Shown here: positions 23,421 through 34,669 of the stretch, piece by piece | Layout: each line of letters opens with the position of its first letter | Position numbering within the stretch: the stretch's first letter is position 1 | Source: Aselliscus stoliczkanus | Lineage: Eukaryota > Chordata > Mammalia > Chiroptera > Hipposideridae | DNA: 64,000 nucleotides | Direction: 5' to 3' | Assembly (NCBI GenBank): GCA_033961575.1 | Contig: CM066730.1 | Location: forward strand, 158,933,523 to 158,997,522 | Notes under the pieces: generated by a model | Database searches by the model: none | What the model saw: only the letters and a program-made list of their open reading frames with translations | Told to the model about the DNA's origin: nothing | Made by a program: the position numbers and the translations under genes

Positions 23421-23885
23421 CGGTTGAGTTAATAAGTCTAGGAGCAGGCACATGGCAGGAGATCTGGAAGGTTCACTGATAAATGAGTATGCTCTTTGGC
23501 GCTCTCAGGGCCTGATCAGTGTTCCTGATGCAGGTAGCCCAGATCTGGGGAACCATTCAGGTCCCCATGGTCAGGATACTATCAGTTTTCACTCACTGTG
23601 GGCTTGGGAGGTACTGTCTCCCGGGTACCCCCCTGTCCCCTCCCACCAGGCCTGCATTCCTGGCCCCATCTCTGCCCTGCCCTCTCTGGGTCTGCTCATA
23701 GCAGCTATCTTGGTGCCTTTGCCTAACCAGGCAGGGACCTGGGAAGGACCAAAACCTGTTCACTGAGCCCTTCTGATGAGTTCGAGCTCCCATCATGACA
23801 TAGAAAGTCCTAGACATTTAGTCATCTTGTCTCAAACCTTAAAGCTAGGACTGGCCTTGCAGGTCATTGAAGCGGGAGGTCCAGG
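23419..23885. other. Unassigned intron
   Basis: Nothing recognised. Open frames on both strands lack motifs. Confidence 0.4.
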
Positions 23886-23887
23886 GT

Positions 23888-24720
23888 AATAATTGTGATG
23901 ACAGTGATCATAATGACTGCCACCTAGTGTGACTTCTTGCCAGGCCCCACATGAAGTGCTTTGTATACATTATGTTGAATTGCTCATTTGTCAATTCATT
24001 CAGCAAGTATTTATTGAACAGTGACTCTGTGCCAGGCTCAGGGTGTACCCCAGTGAAGACGTTAGGCATGGAGGGAGCTGGACAATAAACAAAAGGAGGA
24101 AAACTATTCAGTTGTGGTAAGTGCCATGCAAAGAATTACAATAGAACATTGCTGTAGGGAGAGTCTGGGGGCCTTGTTAGATTTGCATGGTGAGGGGGAC
24201 CTCTCTGAGGTGAAAATTAAGCAGAGAGGTAAACAGACATCAGAATAAAAATCTGTTCCATGGAGAGAGGTCACAGCGAATGCATGCAAAGGCCCTGAGG
24301 TAGGAAGTAGCTTAGGGAGTCTGAGGAACGAAAAGAAGGGCCCATGTGACTTGAACATGGCGAGTGAGGAATAGACAGTACAAGCAGAGGTTGGCCCAGG
24401 AGGCTTTGCAGACCCAGGTGAGGAGCACAGGTTGTATGTGAAGGGGGATGAGAAGGCTTTGAGGTGTTTCCAGCAAGGGACTGACTTGTTTTTGAAAAGA
24501 CCACGTGAAGAATGGCTGTGAGCGGGACAAGACCTCTGCAGGAACTGGGTGAAGGCTGCTGGTGGTTTGGGCCACAGAGATGGCACTGCAGCTGGAGGGA
24601 AGCGTGGCCAGCAGGGCTGGCTGACTCATGATTTGGATGTGGCGGGCGGTGGGGAAGGGATTCTGGAATATTCCTAGCTTTTGGTCTGAGCAACCAGGTT
24701 GCCAGATTCCATCCTCACAA
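23888..24720 (-). mobile_element. MIR scrap then L2 LINE, antisense
   Basis: 23888-23985 is an antisense MIR scrap. 23990-24720 is a well-ordered antisense L2: AAGTATTTATTGAACAGTGA, GTGCCAGGCTCAGGGTGTAC, CAATAAACAAAAGGAGG, GCAAAGGCCCTGAGGTAGGA, CAAGGGACTGACTTG and TTTTGGTCTGAGCAACCAGG. Confidence 0.75.
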
Positions 24721-25150
24721 CAACTCTAAGGTTCGTTGTCATATGCATTTCAAAAGAAAGCCCACAGCCGTCTGACTGACACGTGGCACAACATGGATGA
24801 ACCCTGAGGACATTATGCTAAGTGGTAATAAGTAGTCTCATCCATAGAGACAGAGCTAGAATGGTGGTTGCCAGGGGCTGAGGGGAGGAGGGGCTGTTTA
24901 ATTGTTAGGGAGCTTCAATTTCAGTTTTGCCAGATGAGAAGAGTCCTGGGATGGATGGGTGGTGGAGTAAAGTACAATGTGAATGTGCTTAATACCACAG
25001 AACTGTGGACTTAAAAATGGTTAAGATGGTAGATTTTATCTGATGTGTATTTTGCCACAATTGAAAAAGAAGAAATAGAAAAAGAAAAACAGTCCCAGGA
25101 TCACACAGTTGTTAAGAGGTCAAGCCAGGTTTTTATGGGCCCAGCAAACT
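24710..25150 (-). repeat. MIR, antisense, split by an L1 3' end
   Basis: CATCCTCACAACAACTCTAA (24712 on) continues at 25090 as AGTCCCAGGATCACACAGTT, GTTAAGAGGTCAAGCC. The L1 at 24770-25085 lies between. Confidence 0.55.
24770..25085 (+). mobile_element. L1 LINE 3' end, sense
   Basis: GCACAACATGGATGAACCCT, GAATGGTGGTTGCCAGGGGC, ATACCACAGAACTGTGGACT and GATGTGTATTTTGCCACAAT, then an A-rich tail, are the standard L1M 3' terminus. Confidence 0.85.
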
Positions 25151-25380
25151 CCAGATCCGGTGTCTTTACCTGCTGCTATCACCTGCCTCAAGGAACACAA
25201 GGCCCCTCCTTACAGGGGTGCAGACACCCAGAGGGGGACGCCAACCTCAGAAGTGGGTGGCTTGATACCTCTTTGGGGGACTTTGGAATGGAGAGGGACA
25301 ATAGAAAGCAGACCAAAACAAACCCCAGTACTTAATTTCGTCTAATAATAGTGTTGATATATACAAAGCAGGCATTTAGA
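25151..25380. other. Unassigned intron
   Basis: Nothing recognised. Confidence 0.4.
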
Positions 25381-25645
25381 AGTGATGATGATGATGATGA
25401 CAATGACGACAAAATGACAAAACTGTCAGCTCCCACACATGGACATATGTGTGCCAAGCCCTTTACACATAACATTTTATCGGTCTTCACCATAACCCTC
25501 CAATGTAGGTACTTTCATTATCCCCATTCTACAGATGAGAAGACTGAGGCTGAGTGATATTAAGAGACTGGCCCAAGGCTGCCCATCAGTAAGTGGAGGA
25601 AAAATTCAAAACCTGGCCTGCCTGGCTCCAGATGTCTTTCTAGTA
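25381..25645 (-). repeat. GATGAT run and antisense MIR
   Basis: GATGATGATGATGATGAC precedes GTGTGCCAAGCCCTTTACAC, TTCTACAGATGAGAAGACTG and GGCCCAAGGCTGCCCATCAG. Confidence 0.75.
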
Positions 25646-26090
25646 ATGGTGCAGGTTAAATAAGGGGGCTAATTAAGGTACAACGGTGCTGCTTCTCAGT
25701 GTTCTATGTTTTGGGCCAACTTATAGGGACATAGAATTATATCCTGGAATGAGCATCGTTTGCGCAGGCCCCAGGATGCTCCACACTCGGCCTCCCGTGT
25801 GGATGCCTTGGCGACAAGTCACAACAAGGCTTCGCCCACTCCGCCCCGCCCACTCAGGCGGCGCCTCATGGAGTAAAATAAGATAAAACAAAATCAAGCT
25901 GAGCTCCTAATTCACATTCCATCTCCAGCAGCATCTTGATGATAAATAATTCTGGATTTGGAAATGAGGTAGGAGGGAGACGGATGGAAACCCTGGCGGT
26001 GCTGCCGGGCAGACCGTTTCCTGGGGACCGTCCTGTCTGCTTCTCCTGGCAGCCGTGAGGCAGGGCCCCCCGGGGCAGCAGGCACGCTCT
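25646..26090. other. Unassigned intron with a GC-rich patch
   Basis: 25800-25870 carries CCACTCCGCCCCGCCCACTC and GGCGGCGCC, which are Sp1-like boxes and locally high in CpG. It is too short to call a CpG island. No other signal is seen. Confidence 0.35.
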
Positions 26091-26094
26091 CTGC

Positions 26095-26605
26095 CTTCTC
26101 CTTTTTTTTAAAAAATTATGAGTTCTCATCATGGTGCAATAGGCGTAACGAAGTTGACCATCTCAACCATTTTCAAGTGGCGCTAAGGACATTCACATTG
26201 CTGTGCGACCATCACCACCATCCACCTCCGGAACTTTTTCATCACCGCAAACTGAAACTCTGTCCCCATGAAACACCAGCCCCATTGCTCCCTCCCCCTA
26301 ACCCCTGACAACCACATTCTATTTTCTGTCTCTATGATTTTGACTTCTAGGTACCGCATATAAATGGAATTATACAAAATTTGTCCTTCTGTGTTTGGCT
26401 TATTGCACGTAGCATAATGTCTTTAAGGTTCCCCCACATCGTAGCACGTGTCAGAATTCCCTTCCATTTTAAAGGCTGGATAGTATTCCAGTGTGTGAAT
26501 ATGCCACATTTTGTTTATTCATCTCTTGATCGATGGACACTTAGGATGCTTGCGTTGTTTCTACTTTTTGTCCGCTGTGGATAATCCTGCTATGAACATG
26601 TGCCT
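26095..26605 (-). mobile_element. L1 LINE 3' end, antisense
   Basis: AATTATGAGTTCTCATCATG, CATTCACATTGCTGTGCGAC, AACCACATTCTATTTTCTGT, GTATTCCAGTGTGTGAATAT, CATCTCTTGATCGATGGACA and TGCTATGAACATGTG match an L1M/L1ME tail on the - strand. Confidence 0.8.
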
Positions 26606-26723
26606 TCCTCTACCCCAGGCTTGACCGTGATTGTGTATAATTAGGGTATATGGGTGCTGGGTTAAGTTAGCATCCCGCACAGGACTGCCTGCTACCCTGC
26701 ACAGTGCCCCCACGTATGTCCCG

Positions 26724-27343
26724 CTTACCTCACCTCACCTCACTCACCTCACCTCACCTCCCTCACCTCACCTCACTCACCTCACCTCACTCACCTCACT
26801 TCACTCATCTCACCTCACTCACCTTACCTCACCTCACCTCACTCACCTCATCTCACTCACCTCACCTCATCTCACTCACCTCATTCACCTCACCTCACTC
26901 ATCTCACCTCACCTCACTCACCTCATCTCATCTCACCTCACTCACCTCATTCACCTCACCTCACTCATCTCACCTCACCTCACTCACCTCATCTCATCTC
27001 ACCTCACTCACCTCACCTCATCTCACTCACCTCACTCACCTCACCTCACTCACCTCACCTCACCTCACCTCACTCACCTCACCTCACTCACCTCACTCAC
27101 CTCACCTCACTCACCTCACTCACCTCACCTCACTCACCTCACCTCATCTCACTCACCTTACCTCACCTCACTCACCTCACCTCACTCACCTCACCTCACT
27201 CACCTCACCTCACCTCACCTCACTCACCTTACCTCACCTCATCTCACTCACCTTACCTCACCTCACCTCACTCACCTCATCTCACTCACCTTACCTCACC
27301 TCACTCACCTCACCTCACTCACCTCACTTACCTCACCTCAACA
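26724..27343 (+). repeat. CTCAC/CTCA satellite, 620 nt without G
   Basis: The array is built almost only of CTCAC, CTCA, CTCAT and occasional CTTAC words. The + strand has no G from 26724 to 27343. The long serine/leucine/histidine/threonine-rich open frames here (up to 241 codons, in two frames) exist because the repeats contain no stop words. It lies directly after a pyrimidine-rich stretch. A 66-bp higher-order unit repeats inside (about 26871-27013). Confidence 0.95.
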
Positions 27344-27419
27344 GATCTCACTGTAGGCCCTGTAGATTTCCATAGCAACCCTGGGTCAGTTAGCTGTGAA
27401 AGGTGGTCACATGTAGTGG

Positions 27420-27840
27420 TTTGAGGCTGGGTTGGGTCACTTACTAGGTTGGTGACTTCGGGCAAGTTATTTCATGGCTGCGGTCTTAGTTTCTTCACCT
27501 GTAGACCCCGGGTCACACGAGTACCCACTTCACAGCTGAAGGAGGGGTTGCAGCAGATAATACAAGCCCTCCTTCTATGCCAGGTGTCACATGAGATGCT
27601 TGGCATGGATTATCCAACTTGGTCCTCACATCTACCCTCAGAGGTAGTTATCCCCTTAGTTGGTATAAAGTTAATATAACTTTATAAAGTCACTCACTTT
27701 CTAGCTGAGGAAACTGAGTCTCAGCAGTGAAGGGCTTGCTCGAGGCCGCTCACCTGTAAGTGGTGATGCTGGGATGTTGAGTTGCCAGGCTTGCACTTTC
27801 ACCTAACACCTCATGCCACCTCCTGTGCGTGGAACGTACC
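27420..27840. repeat. MIR sense followed by MIR antisense
   Basis: 27435-27560 has TTGGTGACTTCGGGCAAGTT (sense). 27570-27835 has GAGATGCTTGGCATGGATTA, AGCTGAGGAAACTGAGTCTC and TGCTCGAGGCCGCTCACCTG (antisense). They are two separate insertions in opposite orientation. Confidence 0.6.
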
Positions 27841-28735
27841 TAGCACGGGGTCTGAGCCCCAGGAAGTGCCCAGCAAATGAGAACCAGTCTGAAAACTTTT
27901 GGCCATGGCCGTGGCTGGCTCCTGGGCTTATGAAATCTGTCTCCCCCAGGGAGCAGAGTTGGCTTTACTAGGCAAGGTCCTTGTTTGGCTTGCATTTTGA
28001 ACTGGGGGCTGGGCTGACAGGGCTGCCATGCTGGACAAATGCACTGGGAATTCATGACTGATCTTGAGGGTCTGTGAATCCTGTCTCTCTTGGAAGAGCG
28101 TCCATGTGTTTCATCATTTCTCGAAATGTCCCTGACTCCAAAACAGTGAAGACTTGGATTTTAAATCCACGGATCTCATAAAGAACCACAGGCTCTAATG
28201 CTTGTGAGTGGCAGGATCTGTGTTATGCTGAAAGCTCAGCTTGGGGTAAGCTCCTGGGACAGCCGGGCTGCAGTCATCACAGAAACAAGGCGAGTCAGCA
28301 CAGGTCATGGCTGCAGGACAGACAGAACCAGCCAGGACTCTGGGTCAATGAGAGAAGCTGGTCTTGGCTGCAGGGATGATCAGATGAGAGCGTTGGGCAT
28401 GGCAGGTGAGGCCATGGTAATGAAAAGGCTCATGACCATGCATGCGGCCTGTTCCCCAGGACAGCTGGGGGCCAGGTCTGCAGAGAGGGGCGGCTCTCCT
28501 GATTTCACTTGGGGAGGGGGGAGCTGGTAATTCCTGACTCCCAGGCCCTGGTTCCCTGCAGCTGTCAGCTGCCCAGCTTTGATATGGACATCAAGTCTTG
28601 CCCATTTGTGCCAACCGCTGGCTTCCCAATTCTTCTCCTGGATCTCCATCCTCAATAGGTTCTCCCACATAAATATACTTATGACACACACTCTCACACT
28701 CACACACACACTGTGCTGGGGGACATACAAGGAGT
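27841..28735. other. Unassigned intron
   Basis: No named repeat or exon. A short CA/CT-rich tract lies near 28683-28712. Confidence 0.4.
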
Positions 28736-29295
28736 TAGTGTTGCTGGGACATTGACTGTGAAGGGAAACAGTGAGAGCTAAGGTTGGAGATATGGCCGGG
28801 ACCGGCTAGTGGAATACCTCGAGTGACATTTGAGGGAGTTTGAATTTCATTAAGTGATGGGGAGCAGTGTGGTCCTATTGGCTGTTTAGAGAATGGGTTG
28901 GACGGGACAAGGCTAAAGACAGAACAGGGTGAAAGGGACTATCTCCAAGTCCCCAAGAAGAAAGTGAGATGATGGGAGAGACTGGGCGTTAGCAGTGGGG
29001 GTGGGAGATGAAAGGCAGCCAGTTCAAGAAAGAGACTGGATGTGAGAGCAGATGAGGTTTCATCTCGGGTGGCTGGACTGACCACAGGCCTGCCCCAGAC
29101 CCAGGGACCCAGGAGGAGAATGGGTTTGGGGCGAGGACAGGAGTTCAGTTGGGCCACGTGCAGTTGGGAGTATCCGTAAGACTTCCACACGGAGAAGCCT
29201 AAGGTAGTAAGACCTGGGGTGTGGAGTCAGGAGGAGGTCTGGGCTGGCCCTTTGGCTGCAGATGGATTTAGGAATCAGTAACACAAGGGACAAAA
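28736..29295 (-). mobile_element. L2 LINE, antisense, diverged
   Basis: GGCTGTTTAGAGAATGGGTT, GAGCAGATGAGGTTTCATCT, GACAGGAGTTCAGTTGGGCC and GTGGAGTCAGGAGGAGG fit the antisense L2 order. Confidence 0.5.
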
Positions 29296-29824
29296 GCCTA
29301 GAAAGCAAGAACACACGTGGGGGCTGTGTGCTCCTGGACAAGTGCCAGCAACTCTACCTGAAATGTCCTCCCTTCTCTGCCAAGGCTATATTGAATGCGT
29401 CTTCCAGGAAACTTCTCAGAATTACCCTTCCCATCATCCCTGAGGCTGGTGGGCTAGGGCAGCACAGGGCAGCTGGGGAGAAGGGTGGCGAGGGGACAGG
29501 GCCCTGGGCCTCCGTGTCATTGCATTTCCCTAGTTACTGTGGAGCTGGGCAGGACCATTCATGAAGTATTCTTAGATCTAGGGGAGACCGTTCAGACAGG
29601 AAATTGCAGGCCCCTGCCTGGCTCGGTAAAAGCGGTGTGAGTCCCAGGGATCCCACCTGCCTGGCAGAGCCAGGGATGGCTTCCCATATTCCAGCTCCTG
29701 GGACCCATCTGCTCTCTCCAGCTACTGTTCCCAGCTTCTCCTCTTTATTTCTGCTCTGGCCTCTCCTGCACTGCCCTGGCACCTTCTTCTCCAGGGACTT
29801 GTACGTAATCACATCCCAAATTTA
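29296..29824. other. Unassigned intron
   Basis: Nothing recognised with confidence. Confidence 0.4.
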
Positions 29825-30065
29825 TTGAGCATTTACTGTGTGGCAGACATTGAGATAAGCACTTTGCCTGATTGATCTTACTTCATCCTCTCAGCAGCTC
29901 TCTGAGCTGGGTGCACTAATGGCCCCATTTTATTGATGAGAAAACTGAGGTGCAGTGTGGGGGGGGGCGGGCTGTGAAGCAACTTGATTGTAAAATAACC
30001 AGGATTTGAACCTGGTCCATCTGTCTCCAGAGCCCACTCTCCTAACCAGTGTGCTCTGCTAGCTG
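29825..30065 (-). repeat. MIR, antisense, near full length
   Basis: TTGAGCATTTACTGTGTGGC, CCCATTTTATTGATGAGAAA, then CCAGGATTTGAACCTGGTCC and CTCCTAACCAGTGTGCTCTG. A GGGGGGGCGGG run interrupts it near 29960. Confidence 0.75.
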
Positions 30066-31055
30066 TGATATCACAACTGCTAACACATGGCTGGGAGGGA
30101 CACAGGCAGGATTCAACCTGGTCCTTGGGATACCAGGGCCATTCTCCAAACCATGACACTCTGTGCCTTCTGGACCCCAGGAGCTCTCCCTGCCCACCTC
30201 ATAGATCACTGAGCCAAAGCTGCTTAAAGAATCTCCATGGTCAAATCTGCATCCCACCCACCTCACTGCATTCCATGCCGTGCCAGGATGACAAGCTTAA
30301 ACACACGTGCCAGGCCGGCCCCACCAGTGTGGGGGATAGTGACACTGACCTTTAAGGGGTTCTATGGTTGTAGAAGGAGATATCTGTGAGGAAGCGTCGT
30401 TACCCATAAGAGGATCTCCAAAAGTGGATGGTTATTTTGATACCCAAACATGGGTAGTTTATTTGTATACATGGGAGAGTGTGTCTGTTGTCATATGTGT
30501 GATTGCAAGAGCTATGTGCAGATGCATTCTGCGTTTGTCTGTCTTTATATATGCATATCTGTGTGTGAGAATGTATGATAGGGAGGGGGGAAGCATGCGT
30601 GTGTGTAAAGGAGAGTATTTGAATGGGTGGGTTTTTGCCTATTGGATGCACATACTGAACGTAAAAGTACGTTGCTATGCCTGTGTTGCCTGCAAGAGAT
30701 TGTAGGGCCCCCCGTAAGGAGCTTCTCCAGGGTAGACCCAGTTCTACCTCCTGCCTCTTGACCCTGAAGGACCTAAATGGATGGTCTCCACCTGCACTGG
30801 GACCTCCCACAAAGCCTTTGGATTTGGGGCTCCAGAGATGAGTAAAACTGAACGACAAGCAATTGGCAGGACCTTCCCTTTCCCACTGTTCCTGACTCCC
30901 AAGCTACAGATTGTTTGCCAGCACTGCCTTTGGCTGGGTTGGGGGGACCCGTGGGAAATGGAGCCTCGGAGCCAACACCTCAGCCAGCAAGGGAGGCTTG
31001 TGCCTCACCAAGCCTTCCTCCGTCTCTTCACAGAAACGCAGCAGCTGAGAAAGAA
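30066..31055. other. Unassigned intron with a TG/TATG-rich patch
   Basis: 30470-30615 is rich in TGTGTG, TATATATGC and GTGTGTG words. It is degenerate simple sequence. No gene is seen. Confidence 0.4.
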
Positions 31056-31059
31056 GGTG

Positions 31060-31255
31060 CAAAGTCAGGCCGACCAGGTGTGCATCCCAGCTCCCCCAGC
31101 TTCTGGTCGTGTGAATGTCAACACCTTAACTCCTTCGCCTCCTTAATGTCCTTACGTGTCAAGTGTTGTCTGGAGGATTAAATGGGACAGGATTCAATGT
31201 AAAGTCAGCCCGTAGCGTGGTCAGCACGTGATGGAGCTGCTGATGAATAAGAAGG
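31060..31255 (+). repeat. MIR, sense
   Basis: GTCGTGTGAATGTCAACACC, then CTTAACTCCTTCGCCTCC and GGATTAAATGGGACAGG follow the MIR order. Confidence 0.5.
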
Positions 31256-32080
31256 GGGCAAGCAGGGGGATTCTCAGAGATGCACCTTTAATCAGTGTCT
31301 TTTGTAGTCACTGTATCCACCATTCTTTGCAGAAGGTAACAGAAATAGGGGGATGATGGTGGCTGGAAGCCTGAGTTCTTAGTCCCTGTCCATGCTCCTC
31401 CATCTAATTCTTCTAGAGAGAGGGAGCCAAGGGCTCTGGAGCCTTTGGAATATTGTGCTTTGCCTAGTAAGGTGCAGGTGAAACTGTTTCCTGCTTTATG
31501 AAGAGAGATGGCTGCAAGGCATGCTGGGGCTTCTGGGCCCTGGACAGGCAGCCAAGTGGAGGAAATAGGGGCTCTGAGGCTCTGTTGTCCGCAGGGCTGG
31601 AGTTGGCGGGTGGGGTATCCCCATATGCATCCTAAATGGTGCCCATGCCAAGGAAGCACCTCCCTGCTAGCCAGCAGGAGATAGGGAACCAAGTCCCAGC
31701 CGTGGGGAGGGGTCCCTCAAAGGCTGGGCTTGGTCCAGAGCAGGGCTCCTGCTGGGCTCCCGCCCTGGGGCAGGTTACGGGGAAATCAAGGCCAGTTATA
31801 TACAGCCTGGTGGACAGCCTCAGCAGGGACAGGATGACCTCACCTGGGGTTACAAGTCCAGCCTCAAGGCAGGAAGCCCTCCCAGCCAGGTCAGGCCTCC
31901 TCCCGTTACAGCTCCTTTGCCAGGACTGGTTCAGGATTCCTGACTCCTGAGAGCAGCTGGGCAGGGCGGAGGGCCAAACACGGCTGGCCCTCGCCACAAA
32001 CCTCGGGAAGTTGGGCCCCGCAGGCCCGGGGCCAGTCTGCCCAGCCAGACGGAAAACATACCCTGCTAGAAAAGCTGTCA
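31256..32080. other. Unassigned intron
   Basis: No named repeat or exon. Opposed open frames lie at 31632-32081 (- strand, 149 codons) and 31636-31950 (+). They lack motif support. Confidence 0.4.
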
Positions 32081-32084
32081 AATG

Positions 32085-32650
32085 AAAAGCGAGAACCTAG
32101 GCCTTTGCCCTTCTGTAACACTTAGTGCGTGTGCCTGGAAGTGCTACGTTTACTTCTTTCGTAAGAATGGATCCCACTCCCAAAGCCACTGACTTTCGGG
32201 ACTGGGAGACCTCAGGCCATTTCAGCCCCCAGAAGAACATAGGTTTCCACATGCCAAAGGAGAACGTATTTGTAAAAACAATGCATGTTAACCTGGCATA
32301 CTCTATGTAAATGCCAGCTATCATTGCTCTTATTCTTTTATGATGATTAAGATTTTAAAGGAAAACACAGCAGTTTAGGTTTATCTCTCCCTAGAATTTA
32401 GCCATCTCCAAAGTGTGTCCCACAGAACACTTCAGAAGCTAATACAGTATTTCTGAGGGGAAAAAGAAAAAGGAGAGGAGAGATTCTCGAGTCAGATTTT
32501 TGGAGCTTCTGGATTGAGCAGGGTTAAATGGTTGCTCTGCTGCAGAGCCTCTCAGATAAACTAACCTCCTGAGTATTGGTTCCTTCGAGAGGAGGGAATT
32601 TCTGCAGTGTTTTTCAAGATTACTTGACCCACTGAATGCTTTTCTCATGG
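32085..32650. other. AT-rich intron block without named repeats
   Basis: Contains ATTCTTTTATGATGATTAAG and GTAAATGCCAGC-type words and few transposon signs. A GTGTGTCCCACAGAACAC stretch near 32412 could be a MER-type scrap. It is a weak candidate for conserved non-coding sequence. Confidence 0.3.
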
Positions 32651-33265
32651 AATTTATTTCTCAGCTAGTGTTGTATGAACATACTTTGGAAAACGTTTCT
32701 AGGTTCTATTGTGCAATTAATCAGATTTAGCCCCCAATTGCATAGTTATTCTAAGATTAACACTGACAGTACTTTGCAGAGTTTCCCCGTAGGGTACCAC
32801 GGATCCTCCACGCACTGCTCTTGTCTAGACAAGTGGGAGAATCCCTGTGCTCGGGTATGGTGGGGGTAGGGAGGGCTGAATGGGGAGCAGAGGGGTTTGG
32901 GGCTGCATCACGGAGGACCTTGTGCCTGCCTGAAGCTCTTCAGTGGAGGGGCTGAGACCCACCAGTCTCCTAGGACAGGAGAGGGGCATATGGGTGCAGA
33001 AAAATACACCGCGCGTCCTTAGAGCGTGCCTTAGAGACAATCCCCCCAAGCGAATCGTCAGTCACATTATGCCTGGAAGAGGCAGGAGGCAGCACAGCTC
33101 ACTGCGCCCCGGAATCCTGCTGTACCCTGAACCTCCACAGGGCCCCCCCCTTCTGCAGCCTCTCCTGTGGCTCAGTGCTGTTCATCACAGGCCAGGCTAG
33201 CTCTCCTCTTTCCCCGGAGGAATCCCCCGTTCTTTAAGAAGCTTGCATCACTGATGCAGAGGAGA
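32651..33265. other. Unassigned intron
   Basis: Nothing recognised. Confidence 0.4.
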
Positions 33266-33269
33266 CCCC

Positions 33270-33480
33270 CGCTCTGGAGCAGGGTTGCCAAAACTGGCAA
33301 ATGAAAGTACAAGACGCCCACTTAAATTTGAGTTTCAAATAACAAACAATTCTTAGTATAAGTATATCCCGAATATGGCATAGAATAGGCTAATGCTAAA
33401 AAAAAAAAATATTTGTGTTTCTCTGAAATTCCAGTTTAACTGAATGACCTGTATTTTTATGGGCTCTGTTTGAGTTCCCA
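33270..33480. mobile_element. Palindromic DNA-transposon relic
   Basis: GGTTGCCAAAACTGGCAAAT with CACTTAAATTTGAGTTTCAA on the left mirrors CTGAAATTCCAGTTTAACTG and GTATTTTTATGGGC on the right. The middle has TAAGTATATCCCGAATATGG. It resembles a MER53-like hairpin element, but the family name is uncertain. Confidence 0.55.
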
Positions 33481-33805
33481 GGATGTTATCTTTTGAATGT
33501 TGCTTCTAAAGAATCTCAGGTGACAGAGAAGCCATGGGGCACTGCAGTTAAGAGCATCCTGGAGAATCTGCACTGACAGCCCCTCTGTGGGCCCTGCCGG
33601 TGGGGCAATGGATGTCTGTGCAGCCGCAGCTAGTCAGGGTGGGGAAAGGGGGCTGACAAGGGATCGAATTGCGCATGGGATGGTCATGCTCTGGTCACAG
33701 AGAGAGGGACTGTGCAGGGACCCAGAGCACTGATTCTATGCTGGGAAAGCAGCTAAACAAACAGACCTTGAAGCCTGGGAGTTGGAGGTTACCACCTGGT
33801 GAAGG
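33481..33805. other. Unassigned intron
   Basis: Nothing recognised. Confidence 0.4.
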
Positions 33806-33807
33806 AC

Positions 33808-34130
33808 ACAGGTAGTACCGTCAAATGGCTCTGAGTTCAACCCCAGCCCAGGGCTGTGACTCAGGGTTAGAGTTAGCCTTGCTGTTCCTCATTCCCCTTC
33901 TCTATCCCACATAAAGGGGACAAAGTACCTTTTTCAGGGTAATGAAATGGAGGCGTGCAGATAAAGTGCTGAGCAGAGTGCCCGGCTTATATTAAACACT
34001 CAAAGGTGACTATTATGATTCCTACTAACTGTCTGACCCTTCAGGTCTCTAAATTCATTTCTTTTTGGTAAAATGGGGTTCATAGTTACCAACCTAAAGA
34101 GTGGCTATGAGGACTAAAATAAATCCTGTT
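33808..34130 (+). repeat. Two MIR fragments, sense
   Basis: 33810-34010 has GGGCTGTGACTCAGGG, then GATAAAGTGCTGAGCAGAGT and TTAAACACTCAAAGG. 34030-34130 has TTTGGTAAAATGGGGTTCAT. Confidence 0.5.
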
Positions 34131-34458
34131 TTAAAGGGAAATAGTGGGGACTAAATACATATACGCCCTTCCCTGCAGCCAGCACAATGCCACCTGTCCC
34201 AGGGCCAAATTGTAGGGGAAAGGAAATTTGATTTTGATCTTGGGTCTCAGATGCCAACTTCCTGTCTTTTCCCAGCCTCACTTCCTCCCGATCACTTTCT
34301 GTCCCGGACCCTCTCCTGCACAGCCCCCTGTCCCCCCAGCCCCTTTCCATCCTTGACTCCCAACAAAACCCATCTTGCTGTATTATGAGGAGAGGGGAGG
34401 GTCCTGAGATGCAAACTGTACACCCATTATAAGTAAGTATAGAACTGAATATATAGTA
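34131..34458. other. Unassigned intron
   Basis: Nothing recognised. Confidence 0.4.
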
Positions 34459-34461
34459 ATT

Positions 34462-34660
34462 CAGGTTTGCCAAACTATGGTCCATGGGCTGGCTGCCTGT
34501 TTTATAAGTAAAGTTTTATTGGAACATATATTGTCTTTAGCTGCTTTTGCATTATGGTGGAAAAGTTGAGTCATTGAAAGAGACCACATGGCATACGAGG
34601 CACAAAGTATTTACTATCTGGTCCTTTATGAACAAAGTTTGCCAATCGTGCGCTAGCTTA
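34462..34660 (+). mobile_element. hAT-Charlie-type non-autonomous DNA relic
   Basis: TTTGCCAAACTATGGTCCAT, AGTAAAGTTTTATTGGAACA, TATTTACTATCTGGTCCTTT and AAAGTTTGCCAATC are the terminal and internal blocks of a well-known mammalian MER element. Its exact subfamily name is not certain to me. Confidence 0.6.
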
Positions 34661-34669
34661 TTGACATTA

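Noticed and set aside
26631..27375. 241- and 223-codon open frames rich in Ser, Leu, His, Thr and Pro.
   Set aside because: They come from the stop-free CTCAC/CTCA satellite and exist in two overlapping frames; no start context or splice sites.
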